Assembly (NCBI GenBank): GCA_015478775.1
Contig: JADMKP010000008.1
Coordinates: 372,076 to 436,075, forward strand
DNA: 64,000 bases
Direction of reading: 5' to 3'
From: Fermentimonas sp.
Lineage (GTDB): Bacteria > Bacteroidota > Bacteroidia > Bacteroidales > Dysgonomonadaceae
Every line of letters starts with the position of its first letter. The stretch's first letter is position 1. A program made the position numbers and the translations under genes. Below are positions 33,123-44,018 of this stretch, piece after piece. A model generated the notes under the pieces. That model saw nothing but the letters and a program-made list of their open reading frames with translations. It was not told where the DNA came from and ran no database searches.

Positions 33123-35144
33123 TTAATCATCAATTTTTGCTCTTTTTGTTTCCCAGATAAAGTAAGCTATAAGACCAATGAAAGCAACGAGAGCTGTAAC
33201 TTGAGCACCTACACCATCGGGATCTGACCAAACACCCATATCCATTGCATAGCTATTGCCAGTTAAGAATATTATTAATGCACCAATTACACCAAACAAA
33301 GCTGCACCGGCAATGAAGCCCGAGGAGATGAGTATTGCACGTTGGTGACGAGCATTTTTAAGCTTTATGTCTTTGCCTTTTTTATTGATGAAATGATTTA
33401 GAAGACCTCCTACAATAAGTGGAGTGTTAAGTTGAATTGGAATGAACATGCCCAGTGCAAATGCTAGTGGGGATATGCCCAGCCAGTTGATTAGAACTGC
33501 AATAATAGCACCAATTCCCAATAACATCCAACTTACACCTGAGCCTGCCATAAGAGGCTCTATAATAGCTGCCATGGCATTTGCCTGAGGTGCAACCATT
33601 GGATTGGGATGATCGGGAGATGGAACAAAACCATAAGCCTCATTGAGGATAAAAATAACGGCGCCAACAGTTGCTGCTGATACAAGTGTACCGAGGAATT
33701 TATATGACTCCTGTTTTGCTGGAGTAGAGCCAATCCAATATCCAATTTTAAGGTCGGTGACAAACCCTCCCGCCATAGATAACGCTGTACATACGACACC
33801 ACCGATGATGAGTCCGCTTACCATTCCTTGCCAACCATCGAGACCAACTGCAACGAGTACTACCGATGTGAGAATGAGTGTCATTAACGTCATACCTGAT
33901 ACGGGGTTTGATCCAACAATTGCTATTGCATTTGCAGCAACTGTGGTGAAAAGGAACGAGATTATGGTTATGGTTAGGAGGGCTACCAGAGCCTGCACCA
34001 ATGTGATTTTAACGCCTATGATTAGGAATATGAAAACTGCAATTAGAGTGAGAAAGAGAAATAGCATTACGAATGACATCTTTAGGTCGCGATCGGTACG
34101 TTTACCATCTTCCTGATTGCCTTCTGTTTTTATTTTTTTGCCTACCGCCAACTTAAATGCTGTGCCGATTACACTAGATGACTTGATAATTCCTATTATA
34201 CCTGCCATGGCAATTGCACCTATGCCGATGGGGCGTACATAATCTGCAAAGATTAGCTCGGCACTCATTGCTTGAAAAGGGTTGATGCCACCACCTACGG
34301 CAGCACCTAGTACGCCAATTTCGTTTACCATAGGCACTAAAACCAACCACGAAAGGAGTGAACCCATGGCAATAATAACAGCATATCGTAATCCTACCAG
34401 ATATCCGAAACTGAATATAAGTGCACTTACGTTGAACTTAAATACCATCTTGAACCTGTCGGCCATCATTGCCCCTGCAGGAATGATTTTGGTGGTTATA
34501 ACTTCACTCCACAAGCGGAATGATGAAAAACAAAAATCAAAAAGACCTCCAATGATACCACTAGTAATAAGTAGTTGTGCTTTATTTCCACCTTTCTCAC
34601 CGGTCATCAGTATTTCTGTTGTGGCTGTAGCTTCTGGGAATGGAAGTTTGCCATGCATATCTTTAACAAAATATTTGCGGAAAGGGATGAGAAATAATAT
34701 TCCTAAGAAACCCCCTAAAAGAGATGAGAAGAATATTTGCCAGAAATCGACCTGGATTTCGGGGTATTTTGCTTGAAGTATATATAATCCGGGTATTGTA
34801 AATACTGCACCGGCAACTATAACTCCTGAAGATGCACCTATTGATTGAATGATTACGTTTTGTCCTAATGCATTTTTTCTTTTGAAAGCAGCAGATGCAC
34901 CCACAGCAATGATTGAAATAGGTATGGCAGCCTCGAATACCTGTCCGATTTTTAGTCCAGAATAGGCGGCAGCAGCTGAGAATATAACAGCCATTAACAG
35001 TCCCATAAAGATTGAATAACCTGTTACCTCGGTTGCGGGTTTGTTTGGCGGGAGAACCGGTTTGTATTCTTCGCCAGGAGCCAGCTCTCGATAAGCATTT
35101 TGTGGTAGTTCAGTTACCTTCTTCTCTTGCTCTTTTGTTTCCAT
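33123..35144 (-). CDS. OPT family oligopeptide transporter
   Basis: 673 residues with about 16 hydrophobic helices after a soluble acidic N-terminus (METKEQEKKVTELPQ). Landmarks of the bacterial OPT family: SGLKIGQVFEAAIPISII, the NVIIQSIGASSG segment (a QxxxxxSG-like region), LPFPEATATTEIL and NPVSGMTLMTLILTS. The family imports small peptides or peptide-metal complexes, using the proton gradient. It faces the DPP-IV-like peptidase gene across a divergent region of about 230 bp, which fits a peptide-use pair. No binding protein or ABC partner is present or needed. Confidence 0.9.
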   Translation of the reverse strand: METKEQEKKVTELPQNAYRELAPGEEYKPVLPPNKPATEVTGYSIFMGLLMAVIFSAAAAYSGLKIGQVFEAAIPISIIAVGASAAFKRKNALGQNVIIQSIGASSGVIVAGAVFTIPGLYILQAKYPEIQVDFWQIFFSSLLGGFLGILFLIPFRKYFVKDMHGKLPFPEATATTEILMTGEKGGNKAQLLITSGIIGGLFDFCFSSFRLWSEVITTKIIPAGAMMADRFKMVFKFNVSALIFSFGYLVGLRYAVIIAMGSLLSWLVLVPMVNEIGVLGAAVGGGINPFQAMSAELIFADYVRPIGIGAIAMAGIIGIIKSSSVIGTAFKLAVGKKIKTEGNQEDGKRTDRDLKMSFVMLFLFLTLIAVFIFLIIGVKITLVQALVALLTITIISFLFTTVAANAIAIVGSNPVSGMTLMTLILTSVVLVAVGLDGWQGMVSGLIIGGVVCTALSMAGGFVTDLKIGYWIGSTPAKQESYKFLGTLVSAATVGAVIFILNEAYGFVPSPDHPNPMVAPQANAMAAIIEPLMAGSGVSWMLLGIGAIIAVLINWLGISPLAFALGMFIPIQLNTPLIVGGLLNHFINKKGKDIKLKNARHQRAILISSGFIAGAALFGVIGALIIFLTGNSYAMDMGVWSDPDGVGAQVTALVAFIGLIAYFIWETKRAKIDD

Positions 35145-35337
35145 CTAATTTTGATTAATATGTTATGATTTTCTATTTATATTATTTGTCTACTTTTGCA
35201 TGATGCAGTTGCATTAGCTATTCTTTATTTAGGATATACGGATTTAAACAAACGCCGAAAATACAAAAAAAAGAGTTAGGTACACATAATTTCAGTATTG
35301 TAAATAACTTTTGTTACCTATTTAGATGTAGATTTCT

Positions 35338-35345
35338 TATATTTG
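35338..35345 (+). promoter_or_regulatory. -7 promoter element for the DPP-IV-like gene
   Basis: TATATTTG matches TAnnTTTG. Transcription would start near 35352, after an in-frame start codon at 35343, so the protein should begin at 35373. Confidence 0.5.
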
Positions 35346-35372
35346 TGGCTTAAACATGATAAGGTAAGGACA

Positions 35373-37532
35373 ATGAGAAAGATAATGTTTTTGGTGCTGA
35401 CAGTAATGTGTGTTTCAATTCTAGCGGCTCAGCAATATAACCTACATGATATTGTAGGAGGAAAATTTAGGGCTAAGGGTGTATCGGCAATAGTTTCATC
35501 GGCCGACGGTATGCATTATTACAAAGCTGATGTGCCTGGCACTGCAGTGATTAAATATTCGTATAGCAATGGTGAACCAGTGGATACGCTATTTAACACA
35601 AGAACTGCCCGCAATTGTACTTTTGATACTTTCGAGGGGTTTTTAGTTAGCGACGATGAGAACAGAGTACTTGTTTATAGAGATAAGGAGCAGATTTACA
35701 GGCACTCGTTTAAGGCAACATATTATTATCATGATGTAAGACGTAATATGACAAGGAAATTGTCGGAACAATCATCGAAGCAGATGGTTCCGGTTTTCTC
35801 TGATGATAGCAAGTTATTGGCGTATGTGATTGATGGAAATATATGGCTTACAAAATTCGACTTTGATACTGAGTCTCAAGTTACTAATGATGGTGAGGCC
35901 AATAAAATTATAAATGGTGCAACAGATTGGGTATATGAGGAAGAGTTTGGTGTGACTAGATTAATGGAGTTCTCGCCTGATAATAGAGTGTTGGCTTTTG
36001 TACGCACCGATGAGAGCGAGGTTGAGAAGTTTAGTTTTCAAACATATGAAGAGAAAATGTACCCGGGATATTATGAGTTTAAATATCCCAAAGCAGGAAG
36101 AAAAAACTCTACTGTGGAATGTAGAATTTTCGATATAGAGAGTAGAGTAACACGCAAAATGGAGGTGCCACTAGATGTAGATGGATATATTCCGAGAATA
36201 AAGTTTACAAAGGATGAGTCGCAACTTGCTGTGATGACACTCAACAGGAATCAGAATAGGTTTGATATGTATTTTGCTAACCCCAGATCTACTGTTGCAA
36301 GATTGATTCTTAGGGAAGAAAATAAATATTTTATCGACTCAGAACTGTTGAAATCGATATATTTCATGAATGATAAATTCACTTATTTATCTGAGAGAGA
36401 TGGCTATAGTCACATTTATATTTATGGAATAACAGGAACTTTGCAGAAGCAATTGACATCGGGCAGCTGGGATGTGACGAAGTTGCTTTCTGTGGACGAG
36501 CAGTTGCAAACGGTTTATTACCAAGCTGCTGATGAGCAGCCTATGCAGCGAAATATCTACAAGGTGAATATTGCAAAACCAGTACCTCAAAAGCTTTCGC
36601 AACAAGTGGGACATAACAATGCAACATTTAGCAGTAATGGTAAATTTTATGTTAATCAATGGTCTGATTACAACACACCAACACAAATTACACTTCACAG
36701 TGGTGATGGCAAGCAGGTGAGGGTGCTGGAAGATAATCGTGCAGTGAAGGATGCTTTTAATGCCGCACAGATGCCTAAACGCGAATCAATTAAAGTGAAA
36801 GCTGCAGATGGGATAACAGATTTGAATGGTTGGATTTTGAAACCGGCTAGCTTTAATCCCTCAAAAAAATATGCTGTTGTGATGGTGCAATATAGTGGCC
36901 CGAACTCGCAAGAGGTACTAGATAGGTATAGTGTTGATTGGTATTTTGCATTGCTTAATGAAGATATTTTGGTGGCTGCTGTTGATGGTAGGGGCACAGG
37001 TGCAAGGGGGGCTGAATTTAGAAAGGGTACTTATCTTAATTTAGGTATACAGGAATCGGACGACCAGATTGCAGCTGCTAGTTACCTTGCTTCATTGCCT
37101 TATGTTGATGCCAAAAGAATTGGTATTTGGGGATGGAGCTATGGTGGTTATAATGTTTTGATGAGTATGAGCAGGGGTAATGGTGAAATTAAAGCGGGTG
37201 TTGCTATTGCGCCTGTAACCGACTGGCGCTTTTATGACACTGTTTATACCGAACGATTTATGCGTACTCCGCAACAAAATATTGAGGGATATGATAAGGG
37301 ATCGCCTGTTGCACTGGCAGGTAATTTGCAAGGGAATTTGTTAATTATTCATGGCACCGCAGATGATAATGTGCATTTACAAAACTCAATGGAATATGCG
37401 CGTGCTCTTATAAACGAAGGTAAACATTTTGATATGTTTTTCTTCCCAGATAAAAATCACTCTATTGTTGGAACATCTGTAAGGGAATACCTTTATGAGA
37501 AGGTAATAAATTATTTTAAAGAAAACCTGTAG
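35373..37532 (+). CDS. Dipeptidyl-peptidase IV-like S9 serine peptidase
   Basis: 719 residues from the ATG at 35373, giving a signal peptide (MRKIMFLVLTVMCVSILAAQ). An eight-bladed propeller precedes the alpha/beta-hydrolase domain. Propeller motif DWVYEEEF supplies the Glu pair that holds the substrate N-terminus in DPP-IV. The triad is S589 in GWSYGGY, D664/D665 in GTADDNVH (the first or second Asp) and H696 in DKNHSI. The enzyme removes N-terminal X-Pro or X-Ala dipeptides in the periplasm. It is divergent from the OPT transporter, consistent with peptide nutrition. An upstream start at 35343 is rejected because it falls in the promoter. Confidence 0.92.
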   Translation: MRKIMFLVLTVMCVSILAAQQYNLHDIVGGKFRAKGVSAIVSSADGMHYYKADVPGTAVIKYSYSNGEPVDTLFNTRTARNCTFDTFEGFLVSDDENRVLVYRDKEQIYRHSFKATYYYHDVRRNMTRKLSEQSSKQMVPVFSDDSKLLAYVIDGNIWLTKFDFDTESQVTNDGEANKIINGATDWVYEEEFGVTRLMEFSPDNRVLAFVRTDESEVEKFSFQTYEEKMYPGYYEFKYPKAGRKNSTVECRIFDIESRVTRKMEVPLDVDGYIPRIKFTKDESQLAVMTLNRNQNRFDMYFANPRSTVARLILREENKYFIDSELLKSIYFMNDKFTYLSERDGYSHIYIYGITGTLQKQLTSGSWDVTKLLSVDEQLQTVYYQAADEQPMQRNIYKVNIAKPVPQKLSQQVGHNNATFSSNGKFYVNQWSDYNTPTQITLHSGDGKQVRVLEDNRAVKDAFNAAQMPKRESIKVKAADGITDLNGWILKPASFNPSKKYAVVMVQYSGPNSQEVLDRYSVDWYFALLNEDILVAAVDGRGTGARGAEFRKGTYLNLGIQESDDQIAAASYLASLPYVDAKRIGIWGWSYGGYNVLMSMSRGNGEIKAGVAIAPVTDWRFYDTVYTERFMRTPQQNIEGYDKGSPVALAGNLQGNLLIIHGTADDNVHLQNSMEYARALINEGKHFDMFFFPDKNHSIVGTSVREYLYEKVINYFKENL

Positions 37533-37599
37533 ATAACCATAGTAAACAAAAAGGACCTTTTATTGTTATTAAGTCAAAATTAATGCCTAATGGCAGTAT

Positions 37600-38691
37600 A
37601 TGACAAAAATTTCATTTATAGATAGGTTGATTAAGAATCCGTCATTCGGTCTTATTCCATTTTTAATATATTCGTTCCTAATCGGTTATGTCGACTCTAT
37701 AGTTGCCATCTTAATTGCTTTTGCTCTTTCGGTTTTGGGATTGATAGTAGTAAAAAGGAATAACAGATTGGTTTATGATGCTTCGTTTGTTACATTTTTG
37801 ATTGCTCTTTTATTGTCGTTTACCTCATTTAGTGAACTTCCACGAATGAATAAGTTTGTTGTAGTGGAGGTTGTCTTTGCGATGATTCTGACACTTTTGA
37901 GATTGTCGAAAGGTCGTTTGTTGCTAATTACTGCCAAAGATACAAGTGGTAGTGCTGAAACACATATGGAAGAATCTATTAGGGTAGCATTTCAAGCTCA
38001 ATATGGTCTAACCCTGCATCTATTTCTTTTTATGATATATCTGGTTTCTGTGGGCACTGTTGAGTCAATGGTTAGTGCTATGTTTATAAAAGTGTTGTTT
38101 CAACTTATACTGCTATCTATTATAGTGTTTGAATCTACACGTTTGCATATTCTTACTAAAAAACTTTTTAACGAAGACTGGCTTCCGGTAATTACCGAAA
38201 CAGGGGAGGTTACAGGAAGAGTGGCAAAGTCGGTTACGAAAGATATGAAGAATAAATTTATGCATCCGGTTGTTAGGGTTGCATTGATGAACAAAGGTGC
38301 TATTTATTTGAAAGAGCGCGGTATGAGTAGAGTGCTTAACCCTGGAAAACTCGACCATCCATTTGAAGAATACATGGAGTTTAAAGGTGAACTTGATAAA
38401 TCTGTAAGAGAAAGTATTGGCAAAGAATGTGGAAATGAAAATATACCTGTTAGATTTTTACTTAAATATACTTTTGAGAACGAAATTACGAAGCGTTTAA
38501 TATTATTTTATGTTGCAGAGATAGATGATGATGTTATGTTTAACAGTCTAAACTTGCAAGGAGGAAAACTATGGACAACTGCCCAGATTGAAGATAATAT
38601 GGGATTGGAAATCTTTTCTGAATGTTTTGAGCTGGAATTTGAATATCTGAAAAATACACTTCTTTTAGTTCAACAGTATAAAAAGAAATAA
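37600..38691 (+). CDS. Membrane protein with C-terminal degenerate Nudix-like domain
   Basis: 363 residues. The first half holds about six membrane helices (roughly residues 18-50, 58-75, 83-100, 140-160 and 165-185). After about residue 195 a soluble domain begins with VITETGEVTGRVAKS, then HPVVRVALMNKGAIYLKERG, NPGKLDHPFEEYMEFKGEL, and SVRESIGKECG. This order matches Nudix proteins of the isopentenyl-isomerase-like group (VtG, HPVVhV, PGKWD, GHV, RExxEExG). However, the Nudix box is damaged: the RExxEExG core reads RESIGKECG, so the metal-binding Glu set is incomplete. It may sense a nucleotide, not cut one. Standalone, upstream of the ribosomal operon. Family call is mine by eye. Confidence 0.6.
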   Translation: MTKISFIDRLIKNPSFGLIPFLIYSFLIGYVDSIVAILIAFALSVLGLIVVKRNNRLVYDASFVTFLIALLLSFTSFSELPRMNKFVVVEVVFAMILTLLRLSKGRLLLITAKDTSGSAETHMEESIRVAFQAQYGLTLHLFLFMIYLVSVGTVESMVSAMFIKVLFQLILLSIIVFESTRLHILTKKLFNEDWLPVITETGEVTGRVAKSVTKDMKNKFMHPVVRVALMNKGAIYLKERGMSRVLNPGKLDHPFEEYMEFKGELDKSVRESIGKECGNENIPVRFLLKYTFENEITKRLILFYVAEIDDDVMFNSLNLQGGKLWTTAQIEDNMGLEIFSECFELEFEYLKNTLLLVQQYKKK

Positions 38692-38752
38692 AGTTAGAAC
38701 TATAGCTGTTGAAAAGTTTCTTCATATTTTTTGTAAAAACAATTGCAAATGC

Positions 38753-38783
38753 TTGCGTATCTGGCTGATTATTTGTAATTTTG
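38753..38783 (+). promoter_or_regulatory. Promoter of the str-S10-spc-alpha ribosomal operon
   Basis: A -33-type TTG at 38753-38755 and a -7 element TAATTTTG (TAnnTTTG) at 38776-38783 are 20 bp apart, the spacing expected in Bacteroidetes. The rpsL start is at 38911, leaving a leader of about 120 bases. Confidence 0.55.
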
Positions 38784-38910
38784 TGCCGTTTTTCACCCTA
38801 AGTATACGGTTATCTCATGATAATCAGGGCGTTATTAAAGCCTATTGTGGGAAGAAATGCATTAAGAGAAAGTAATACATAAAATAAAAATTACCAAAAG
38901 AAAGTAGAAA

Positions 38911-39333
38911 ATGCCTACAATTCAACAATTAGTAAGAACAGGACGTACTACCCTGAAAGAAAAGAGCAAATCCAGGGCTCTGGACTCAAGTCCACAGCGC
39001 CGTGGTGTTTGTGTGAGAGTATATACTACCACCCCTAAGAAACCAAACTCAGCGATGAGAAAGGTGGCACGTGTTAGATTGACTAACTCAAAAGAGGTGA
39101 ATGCTTATATTCCGGGAGAAGGGCACAACCTGCAAGAGCACTCAATTGTGTTAGTGCGCGGGGGACGTGTAAAAGATCTTCCCGGTGTTCGTTATCATAT
39201 TGTAAGAGGTGCATTGGATACAGCCGGTGTAGCTGGTCGTACTCAAAGACGCTCTAAATATGGAACTAAAAGGCCTAAGCCAGGTGCAAAAGTTGCTCCA
39301 GGTGCAAAAGCTGCTCCAGGTAAGAAAAAATAA
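38911..39333 (+). CDS. rpsL: 30S ribosomal protein S12
   Basis: 140 residues. Part of the decoding centre of the small subunit. Conserved blocks [40 protein letters not shown] and GVRYHIVRG are intact, with Lys at both classical streptomycin-resistance positions (sensitive form). The C-terminus has a short Pro/Ala/Lys tail with repeated PGAK/PGKK units beyond the universal end. First gene of the ribosomal operon; 142 bp separate it from rpsG, a gap that could hold a translational control site, though no structure was recognised. Confidence 0.98.
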   Translation: MPTIQQLVRTGRTTLKEKSKSRALDSSPQRRGVCVRVYTTTPKKPNSAMRKVARVRLTNSKEVNAYIPGEGHNLQEHSIVLVRGGRVKDLPGVRYHIVRGALDTAGVAGRTQRRSKYGTKRPKPGAKVAPGAKAAPGKKK

Positions 39334-39475
39334 TTAGGCGATATAATAATTAAGAATTAAAAAATTACTGTTGAAATATTTGGGAAGGCTACTTTATGGG
39401 GGTTGAGTAAATGAATTCAGTGGAATTTGTTGAAGGCTAATAAAAGGCAACCAAACAACACAAAATTATACAACA

Positions 39476-39952
39476 ATGAGAAAAAGTAAACCAAAAAAGA
39501 GACAGATCCTCCCGGATCCTGTTTATGGTGATATAAGGGTGACAAAATTCGTTAACCACCTTATGTACGACGGAAAGAAAAGCATATCGTACGATATTTT
39601 TTATTCTGCATTGAACACAGTTAAGGCGAAATTGGCCAACGACGAGAAGTCGGCTCTCGAGATATGGAAAGCTGCACTCGATAATATTACTCCTCAAGTG
39701 GAGGTTAAATCACGCCGTGTAGGGGGTGCTACTTTTCAAGTTCCTACAGAAATTAGACCAGACAGAAAAGAGTCAGTTTCAATGAAAAACCTAATTCTTT
39801 ATGCACGCAAAAGAGGAGGTAAAACCATGTCAGATAAATTGGCAGGTGAAATAGTTGACGCTTATAACAGTCAGGGTGGCGCATTTAAACGTAAAGAAGA
39901 TATTCATAGAATGGCAGAGGCTAACCGTGCATTTGCTCATTTCAGATTTTAA
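39476..39952 (+). CDS. rpsG: 30S ribosomal protein S7
   Basis: 158 residues. Primary binder of the 3' domain of 16S rRNA and organiser of the small-subunit head. Recognised from the start [18 protein letters not shown], the central block [20 protein letters not shown] and the end [15 protein letters not shown]. Length is standard. It precedes fusA by 21 bp in the usual str order. Confidence 0.98.
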   Translation: MRKSKPKKRQILPDPVYGDIRVTKFVNHLMYDGKKSISYDIFYSALNTVKAKLANDEKSALEIWKAALDNITPQVEVKSRRVGGATFQVPTEIRPDRKESVSMKNLILYARKRGGKTMSDKLAGEIVDAYNSQGGAFKRKEDIHRMAEANRAFAHFRF

Positions 39953-39973
39953 CATAGCAAGAAGGTAAAAAAG

Positions 39974-42103
39974 ATGGCTAAGGGTTCAAAAGAAGTTTTA
40001 AATTTAACTCGCAATATAGGTATCATGGCTCATATTGATGCCGGCAAAACAACCACTTCTGAGCGTATCCTGTTTTATACAGGTTTGACTCATAAGATTG
40101 GTGAAGTGCACGACGGCGCAGCAACCATGGACTGGATGGCGCAGGAGCAGGAAAGAGGTATTACTATTACTTCAGCAGCTACCACTACAAGCTGGAAGTA
40201 TAACGATCAAACATATAAGATTAATTTAATTGACACTCCGGGGCACGTTGACTTTACAGTTGAAGTTGAGCGTTCGCTTCGTGTACTTGATGGTGCAGTT
40301 GCAGCATTTTGTGCAGTTGGAGGTGTTGAACCACAGTCTGAAACCGTATGGCGTCAGGCTGATAAATATAAAGTGCCACGTTTAGGTTACGTAAATAAAA
40401 TGGACCGTTCTGGTGCCAATTTCTTTGATGTGGTACGCCAGATTAGAGAAATGCTAGGTTCTAATGCTTGTCCAATTCAAGTGCCAATTGGTGCTGAAGA
40501 GAGCTTCAAGGGTGTTGTAGACCTAGTGACAATGAAGGCATATTTGTGGCACGATGAAGCTATGGGAGCCGACTATGATATTGTTGAAATTCCAGCAGAT
40601 GTTTTGGAGGAAGCAGAAGAGTGGCGCGAAAAATTGCTTGAGGCAGTTGCCGAGCATGATGACATTTTGATGCAGAAATATTTTGATGATCCATCAACTA
40701 TAACTGTTGATGAAATAAAAGCAGCAATAAGAAAAGCTACCCTTTCAATGGAGTTTAACCCTATCATTTGTGGTTCTTCATTTAAGAATAAGGGTGTGCA
40801 AACTCTTTTAGATGCAGTTTGTGCATATCTTCCTAGCCCAATAGATACTGAATCTATTACAGGCACAGATCCTGACGATAGCTCTATAGAACTAGTACGT
40901 CATGCAGATCCTAATGAACCACTTAGTGCACTTGCATTTAAGATTGCTACAGACCCATTTGTTGGTCGCTTATGTTTCTTCCGTGTATATTCGGGTGAAT
41001 TAGAAGCAGGATCTTATGTATATAATCCACGTTCAGGAAAAAAAGAACGTATTTCACGTCTATTCCAGATGCACTCTAACAAACAGAACCCCAAAGATTT
41101 TATTGGAACTGGTGATATTGGTGCTGGGGTAGGTTTTAAAGATATTCGTACAGGAGATACTCTTTGTGACGAAAAACATCCTATTATTTTAGAAGCTATT
41201 GACTTCCCGGATCCTGTTATCGGAATAGCAGTGGAGCCAAAAACTCAAAAAGACTTGGATAGATTATCTAACGGATTGGCTAAGCTTTCGGAAGAGGATC
41301 CAACATTTACAGTAAAAACTGACGAGGATACAGGACAAACTGTTATCTCGGGTATGGGTGAACTTCATCTTGAAATTATTATCGACCGATTGAAACGTGA
41401 GTTTAAGGTAGAGGCAAATCAAGGTCGTCCACAGGTAACTTATAAAGAGGCTATCACAAAATCTGTTGAGCTTCGTGAAACTTATAAGAAACAATCGGGT
41501 GGTCGTGGTAAATTTGCTGATATCATAGTTCGCATTGAACCAACTGACGCTGATTTTGAGGGAGATTTGCAATTTATTGATGAGGTAAAAGGTGGAAATA
41601 TTCCTAAAGAATATATTCCCTCAGTACAAAAAGGTTTCCAGCGTGCCATGAAAAATGGTGTTCTTGCAGGATATTCCATGGATAAACTGAAAGTAACACT
41701 TATTGATGGTTCGTTCCACGCAGTTGACTCCGACCAGTTGTCTTTTGAGATTTGTGCTATGCAGGCTTATAAGAGCGCTGTGGAAAAAGCAGGTCCAATT
41801 TTACTTGAGCCTATAATGAAGGTTGAAGTGGTTACACCCGAAGAAAGTATGGGAGATGTAATTTCTGACCTAAACAAGAGACGCGGACAAGTTGAAGGAA
41901 TGGAGTCTAACCGTTCAGGTGCTCGTGTAGTTAAAGCTAAAACTCCATTATCGGAGATGTTTGGTTATGTAACTTCATTGCGTACTATTACTTCAGGACG
42001 TGCTACATCTACAATGGTGTTCTCGCATTTTTCAGAGGTGTCTGCTTCTATTGCAAAACAGGTATTGGAAGAAGTGAATGGCCGTGTTGATTTGATCAAA
42101 TAA
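39974..42103 (+). CDS. fusA: Elongation factor G
   Basis: 709 residues, the GTPase that drives ribosome translocation. GTP-binding motifs are [17 protein letters not shown] and [10 protein letters not shown]; switch I contains [17 protein letters not shown]. Domain IV has the [10 protein letters not shown] block, and the end ([13 protein letters not shown]) is full length. It lies between rpsG and rpsJ; the tuf gene that often follows fusA in other phyla is absent here, as is usual in Bacteroidetes. It is 12 bp from rpsJ. Confidence 0.98.
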   Translation: MAKGSKEVLNLTRNIGIMAHIDAGKTTTSERILFYTGLTHKIGEVHDGAATMDWMAQEQERGITITSAATTTSWKYNDQTYKINLIDTPGHVDFTVEVERSLRVLDGAVAAFCAVGGVEPQSETVWRQADKYKVPRLGYVNKMDRSGANFFDVVRQIREMLGSNACPIQVPIGAEESFKGVVDLVTMKAYLWHDEAMGADYDIVEIPADVLEEAEEWREKLLEAVAEHDDILMQKYFDDPSTITVDEIKAAIRKATLSMEFNPIICGSSFKNKGVQTLLDAVCAYLPSPIDTESITGTDPDDSSIELVRHADPNEPLSALAFKIATDPFVGRLCFFRVYSGELEAGSYVYNPRSGKKERISRLFQMHSNKQNPKDFIGTGDIGAGVGFKDIRTGDTLCDEKHPIILEAIDFPDPVIGIAVEPKTQKDLDRLSNGLAKLSEEDPTFTVKTDEDTGQTVISGMGELHLEIIIDRLKREFKVEANQGRPQVTYKEAITKSVELRETYKKQSGGRGKFADIIVRIEPTDADFEGDLQFIDEVKGGNIPKEYIPSVQKGFQRAMKNGVLAGYSMDKLKVTLIDGSFHAVDSDQLSFEICAMQAYKSAVEKAGPILLEPIMKVEVVTPEESMGDVISDLNKRRGQVEGMESNRSGARVVKAKTPLSEMFGYVTSLRTITSGRATSTMVFSHFSEVSASIAKQVLEEVNGRVDLIK

Positions 42104-42115
42104 CATAATATATAT

Positions 42116-42421
42116 ATGAGCCAAAAAATCAGAATTAAACTGAAATCATACGATTATAGCCTGGTTGATAAATCGGCTGAGAAAATCGTGAAAACCGTAA
42201 AAGCTACGGGTGCTGTGGTAAGCGGTCCAATTCCATTGCCAACACACAAAAGAATCTTTACAGTAAACCGTTCTACTTTCGTGAATAAGAAGTCTCGCGA
42301 ACAGTTTGAACTGGCTTCTTTTAAACGTCTTATTGACATTTATAGTTCAACAGCTAAAACTGTCGATGCGTTGATGAAGCTTGAACTTCCAAGTGGAGTT
42401 GAAGTTGAGATTAAAGTCTAA
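42116..42421 (+). CDS. rpsJ: 30S ribosomal protein S10
   Basis: 101 residues. Small-subunit head protein and, in other bacteria, the NusG/antitermination partner NusE. Matches through [37 protein letters not shown] and [18 protein letters not shown]. First gene of the S10 cluster, 37 bp before rplC. Confidence 0.98.
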   Translation: MSQKIRIKLKSYDYSLVDKSAEKIVKTVKATGAVVSGPIPLPTHKRIFTVNRSTFVNKKSREQFELASFKRLIDIYSSTAKTVDALMKLELPSGVEVEIKV

Positions 42422-42458
42422 TTTATAGACACAATTATAATTTATAAACAACAGAGAA

Positions 42459-43076
42459 ATGCCAGGATTATTAGGAAAAAAAATCGGAATGACATCCGTT
42501 TTCAGTGCCGAGGGAAAAAACATTCCATGCACTGTTATCGAAGCAGGTCCTTGTGTGGTTACTCAGGTTAAAACCGTTGACAATGACGGTTATGACGCAA
42601 TTCAGGTGGGGTTTGTTGACAAAAAAGACAAACATACACCTAATGCTGAAAAGGGTCACTTTAAAAAAGCCGGAACCACTCCCAAGAGACACTTGGCCGA
42701 GTTCAAAGGTTTTGGAGACCAGTATAAAGCTGGATCTGAAATTAGTGTTGACATCTTCGAAAATGAATTGTATGTTGATGTAATAGGAACATCAAAGGGT
42801 AAAGGTTTTCAGGGCGTTGTAAAACGTCATGGATTCTCAGGAGTTGGCCAAACCACACACGGACAGCACAATAGATTGCGTTCGCCAGGTTCGATTGGTG
42901 CGGCTTCATATCCCGCTAAAGTTTTTAAAGGAACTAGAATGGGTGGACAAATGGGTAATGAGCGTGTAACTGTTCAGAACCTACAGATAATAAAAATTAT
43001 TCCGGAACACAACTTGTTACTTGTAAAAGGTTCTATCCCCGGATGCAATGGTTCAATCGTAATAATTGAGAAATAA
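42459..43076 (+). CDS. rplC: 50S ribosomal protein L3
   Basis: 205 residues. Binds near the peptidyl-transferase centre and starts 50S assembly. Landmarks: [13 protein letters not shown] at the N-terminus, the loop [20 protein letters not shown] containing the Gln that is methylated in other bacteria, and [18 protein letters not shown]. One base separates its stop from the rplD start. Confidence 0.98.
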   Translation: MPGLLGKKIGMTSVFSAEGKNIPCTVIEAGPCVVTQVKTVDNDGYDAIQVGFVDKKDKHTPNAEKGHFKKAGTTPKRHLAEFKGFGDQYKAGSEISVDIFENELYVDVIGTSKGKGFQGVVKRHGFSGVGQTTHGQHNRLRSPGSIGAASYPAKVFKGTRMGGQMGNERVTVQNLQIIKIIPEHNLLLVKGSIPGCNGSIVIIEK

Positions 43077-43077
43077 A

Positions 43078-43722
43078 ATGGAATTAGCAGTATATAATAT
43101 CAAAGGAGAGGTGACAGACAAAAAGGTGACACTCGATGATTCCATTTTCGGGATTGAACCTAATGAGCATGTTATCTGGTTAGATGTGAAGCTATATCTG
43201 GCTAACCAACGTCAGGGTACACATAAAACAAAAGAGAGAAATGAAATTACCGGTAGTACACGCAAATTGATTCGTCAGAAAGGCGGTGGCGGTGCTCGTC
43301 GTGGTGATATTAAATCACCCCTATTGGTAGGTGGAGGTCGTGCTTTTGGTCCTAAACCAAGAGACTATGGCTTTAAGATTAATAAGAAAACTAAAGTATT
43401 GGCTCGTAAGTCGGCACTTTCTTTAAAAGCTAAAAATAGTGCTATAGTAGTAGTAGAGGATTTTGATTTTGAAACACCTAAAACTAAGAGTTTGGTGGAG
43501 CTTACAAAAAAACTGCAACTCACTGATAAAAAGCTACTTTTCGTTTTGCCAGGTCAAAATAAAAATGTATATTTGTCGGCTCGAAATTTAGCAAAAGTTA
43601 ATATAGTAACAGCTTCGGATATAAATACTTACAAAATCATGGACTGTACAAGTCTAGTGATTACTGAGTCTTCTGTGGCCGCAATTGACAACCACTTTAA
43701 AGTGCAAGGAGAAACAATATGA
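43078..43722 (+). CDS. rplD: 50S ribosomal protein L4
   Basis: 214 residues from the ATG at 43078; an earlier in-frame start lies inside rplC and is less likely, because [11 protein letters not shown] is the family start. The exit-tunnel loop is present as [18 protein letters not shown], followed by [20 protein letters not shown]. In E. coli L4 represses its own operon; no evidence for that is visible here. The end overlaps rplW by four bases (ATGA). Confidence 0.97.
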   Translation: MELAVYNIKGEVTDKKVTLDDSIFGIEPNEHVIWLDVKLYLANQRQGTHKTKERNEITGSTRKLIRQKGGGGARRGDIKSPLLVGGGRAFGPKPRDYGFKINKKTKVLARKSALSLKAKNSAIVVVEDFDFETPKTKSLVELTKKLQLTDKKLLFVLPGQNKNVYLSARNLAKVNIVTASDINTYKIMDCTSLVITESSVAAIDNHFKVQGETI

Positions 43723-44012
43723 GTGTAATAGTAAAACCAATATTCACTGAAAAGCAAACTGCGATAACCGAAAAGTTTGAAAATCGTTACGGATTCATCG
43801 TAGTTCCTTCTGCTAATAAGGTGGAAATCAAGAAAGCTGTTGAAACGCTATACAACGTACATGTTGAAAGTGTAAACACTATGAAATATGATGGTAAAGA
43901 AAGAAGCCGATTTTCTAAATCGGGAGCTGTAAAAGGTCGTACTGCATCATATAAAAAAGCAATTGTAACCTTGAAAAAAGGTGAAACAATCGATTTATTT
44001 AGCAATATTTAA
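43719..44012 (+). CDS. rplW: 50S ribosomal protein L23
   Basis: 97 residues. Sits at the exit of the nascent-chain tunnel and docks trigger factor and SRP. Recognised by [40 protein letters not shown] and the basic loop [17 protein letters not shown]. Overlaps rplD by four bases, which suggests translational coupling; rplB follows after 6 bp. Confidence 0.97.
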   Translation: MSVIVKPIFTEKQTAITEKFENRYGFIVVPSANKVEIKKAVETLYNVHVESVNTMKYDGKERSRFSKSGAVKGRTASYKKAIVTLKKGETIDLFSNI

Positions 44013-44018
44013 TAGAAA

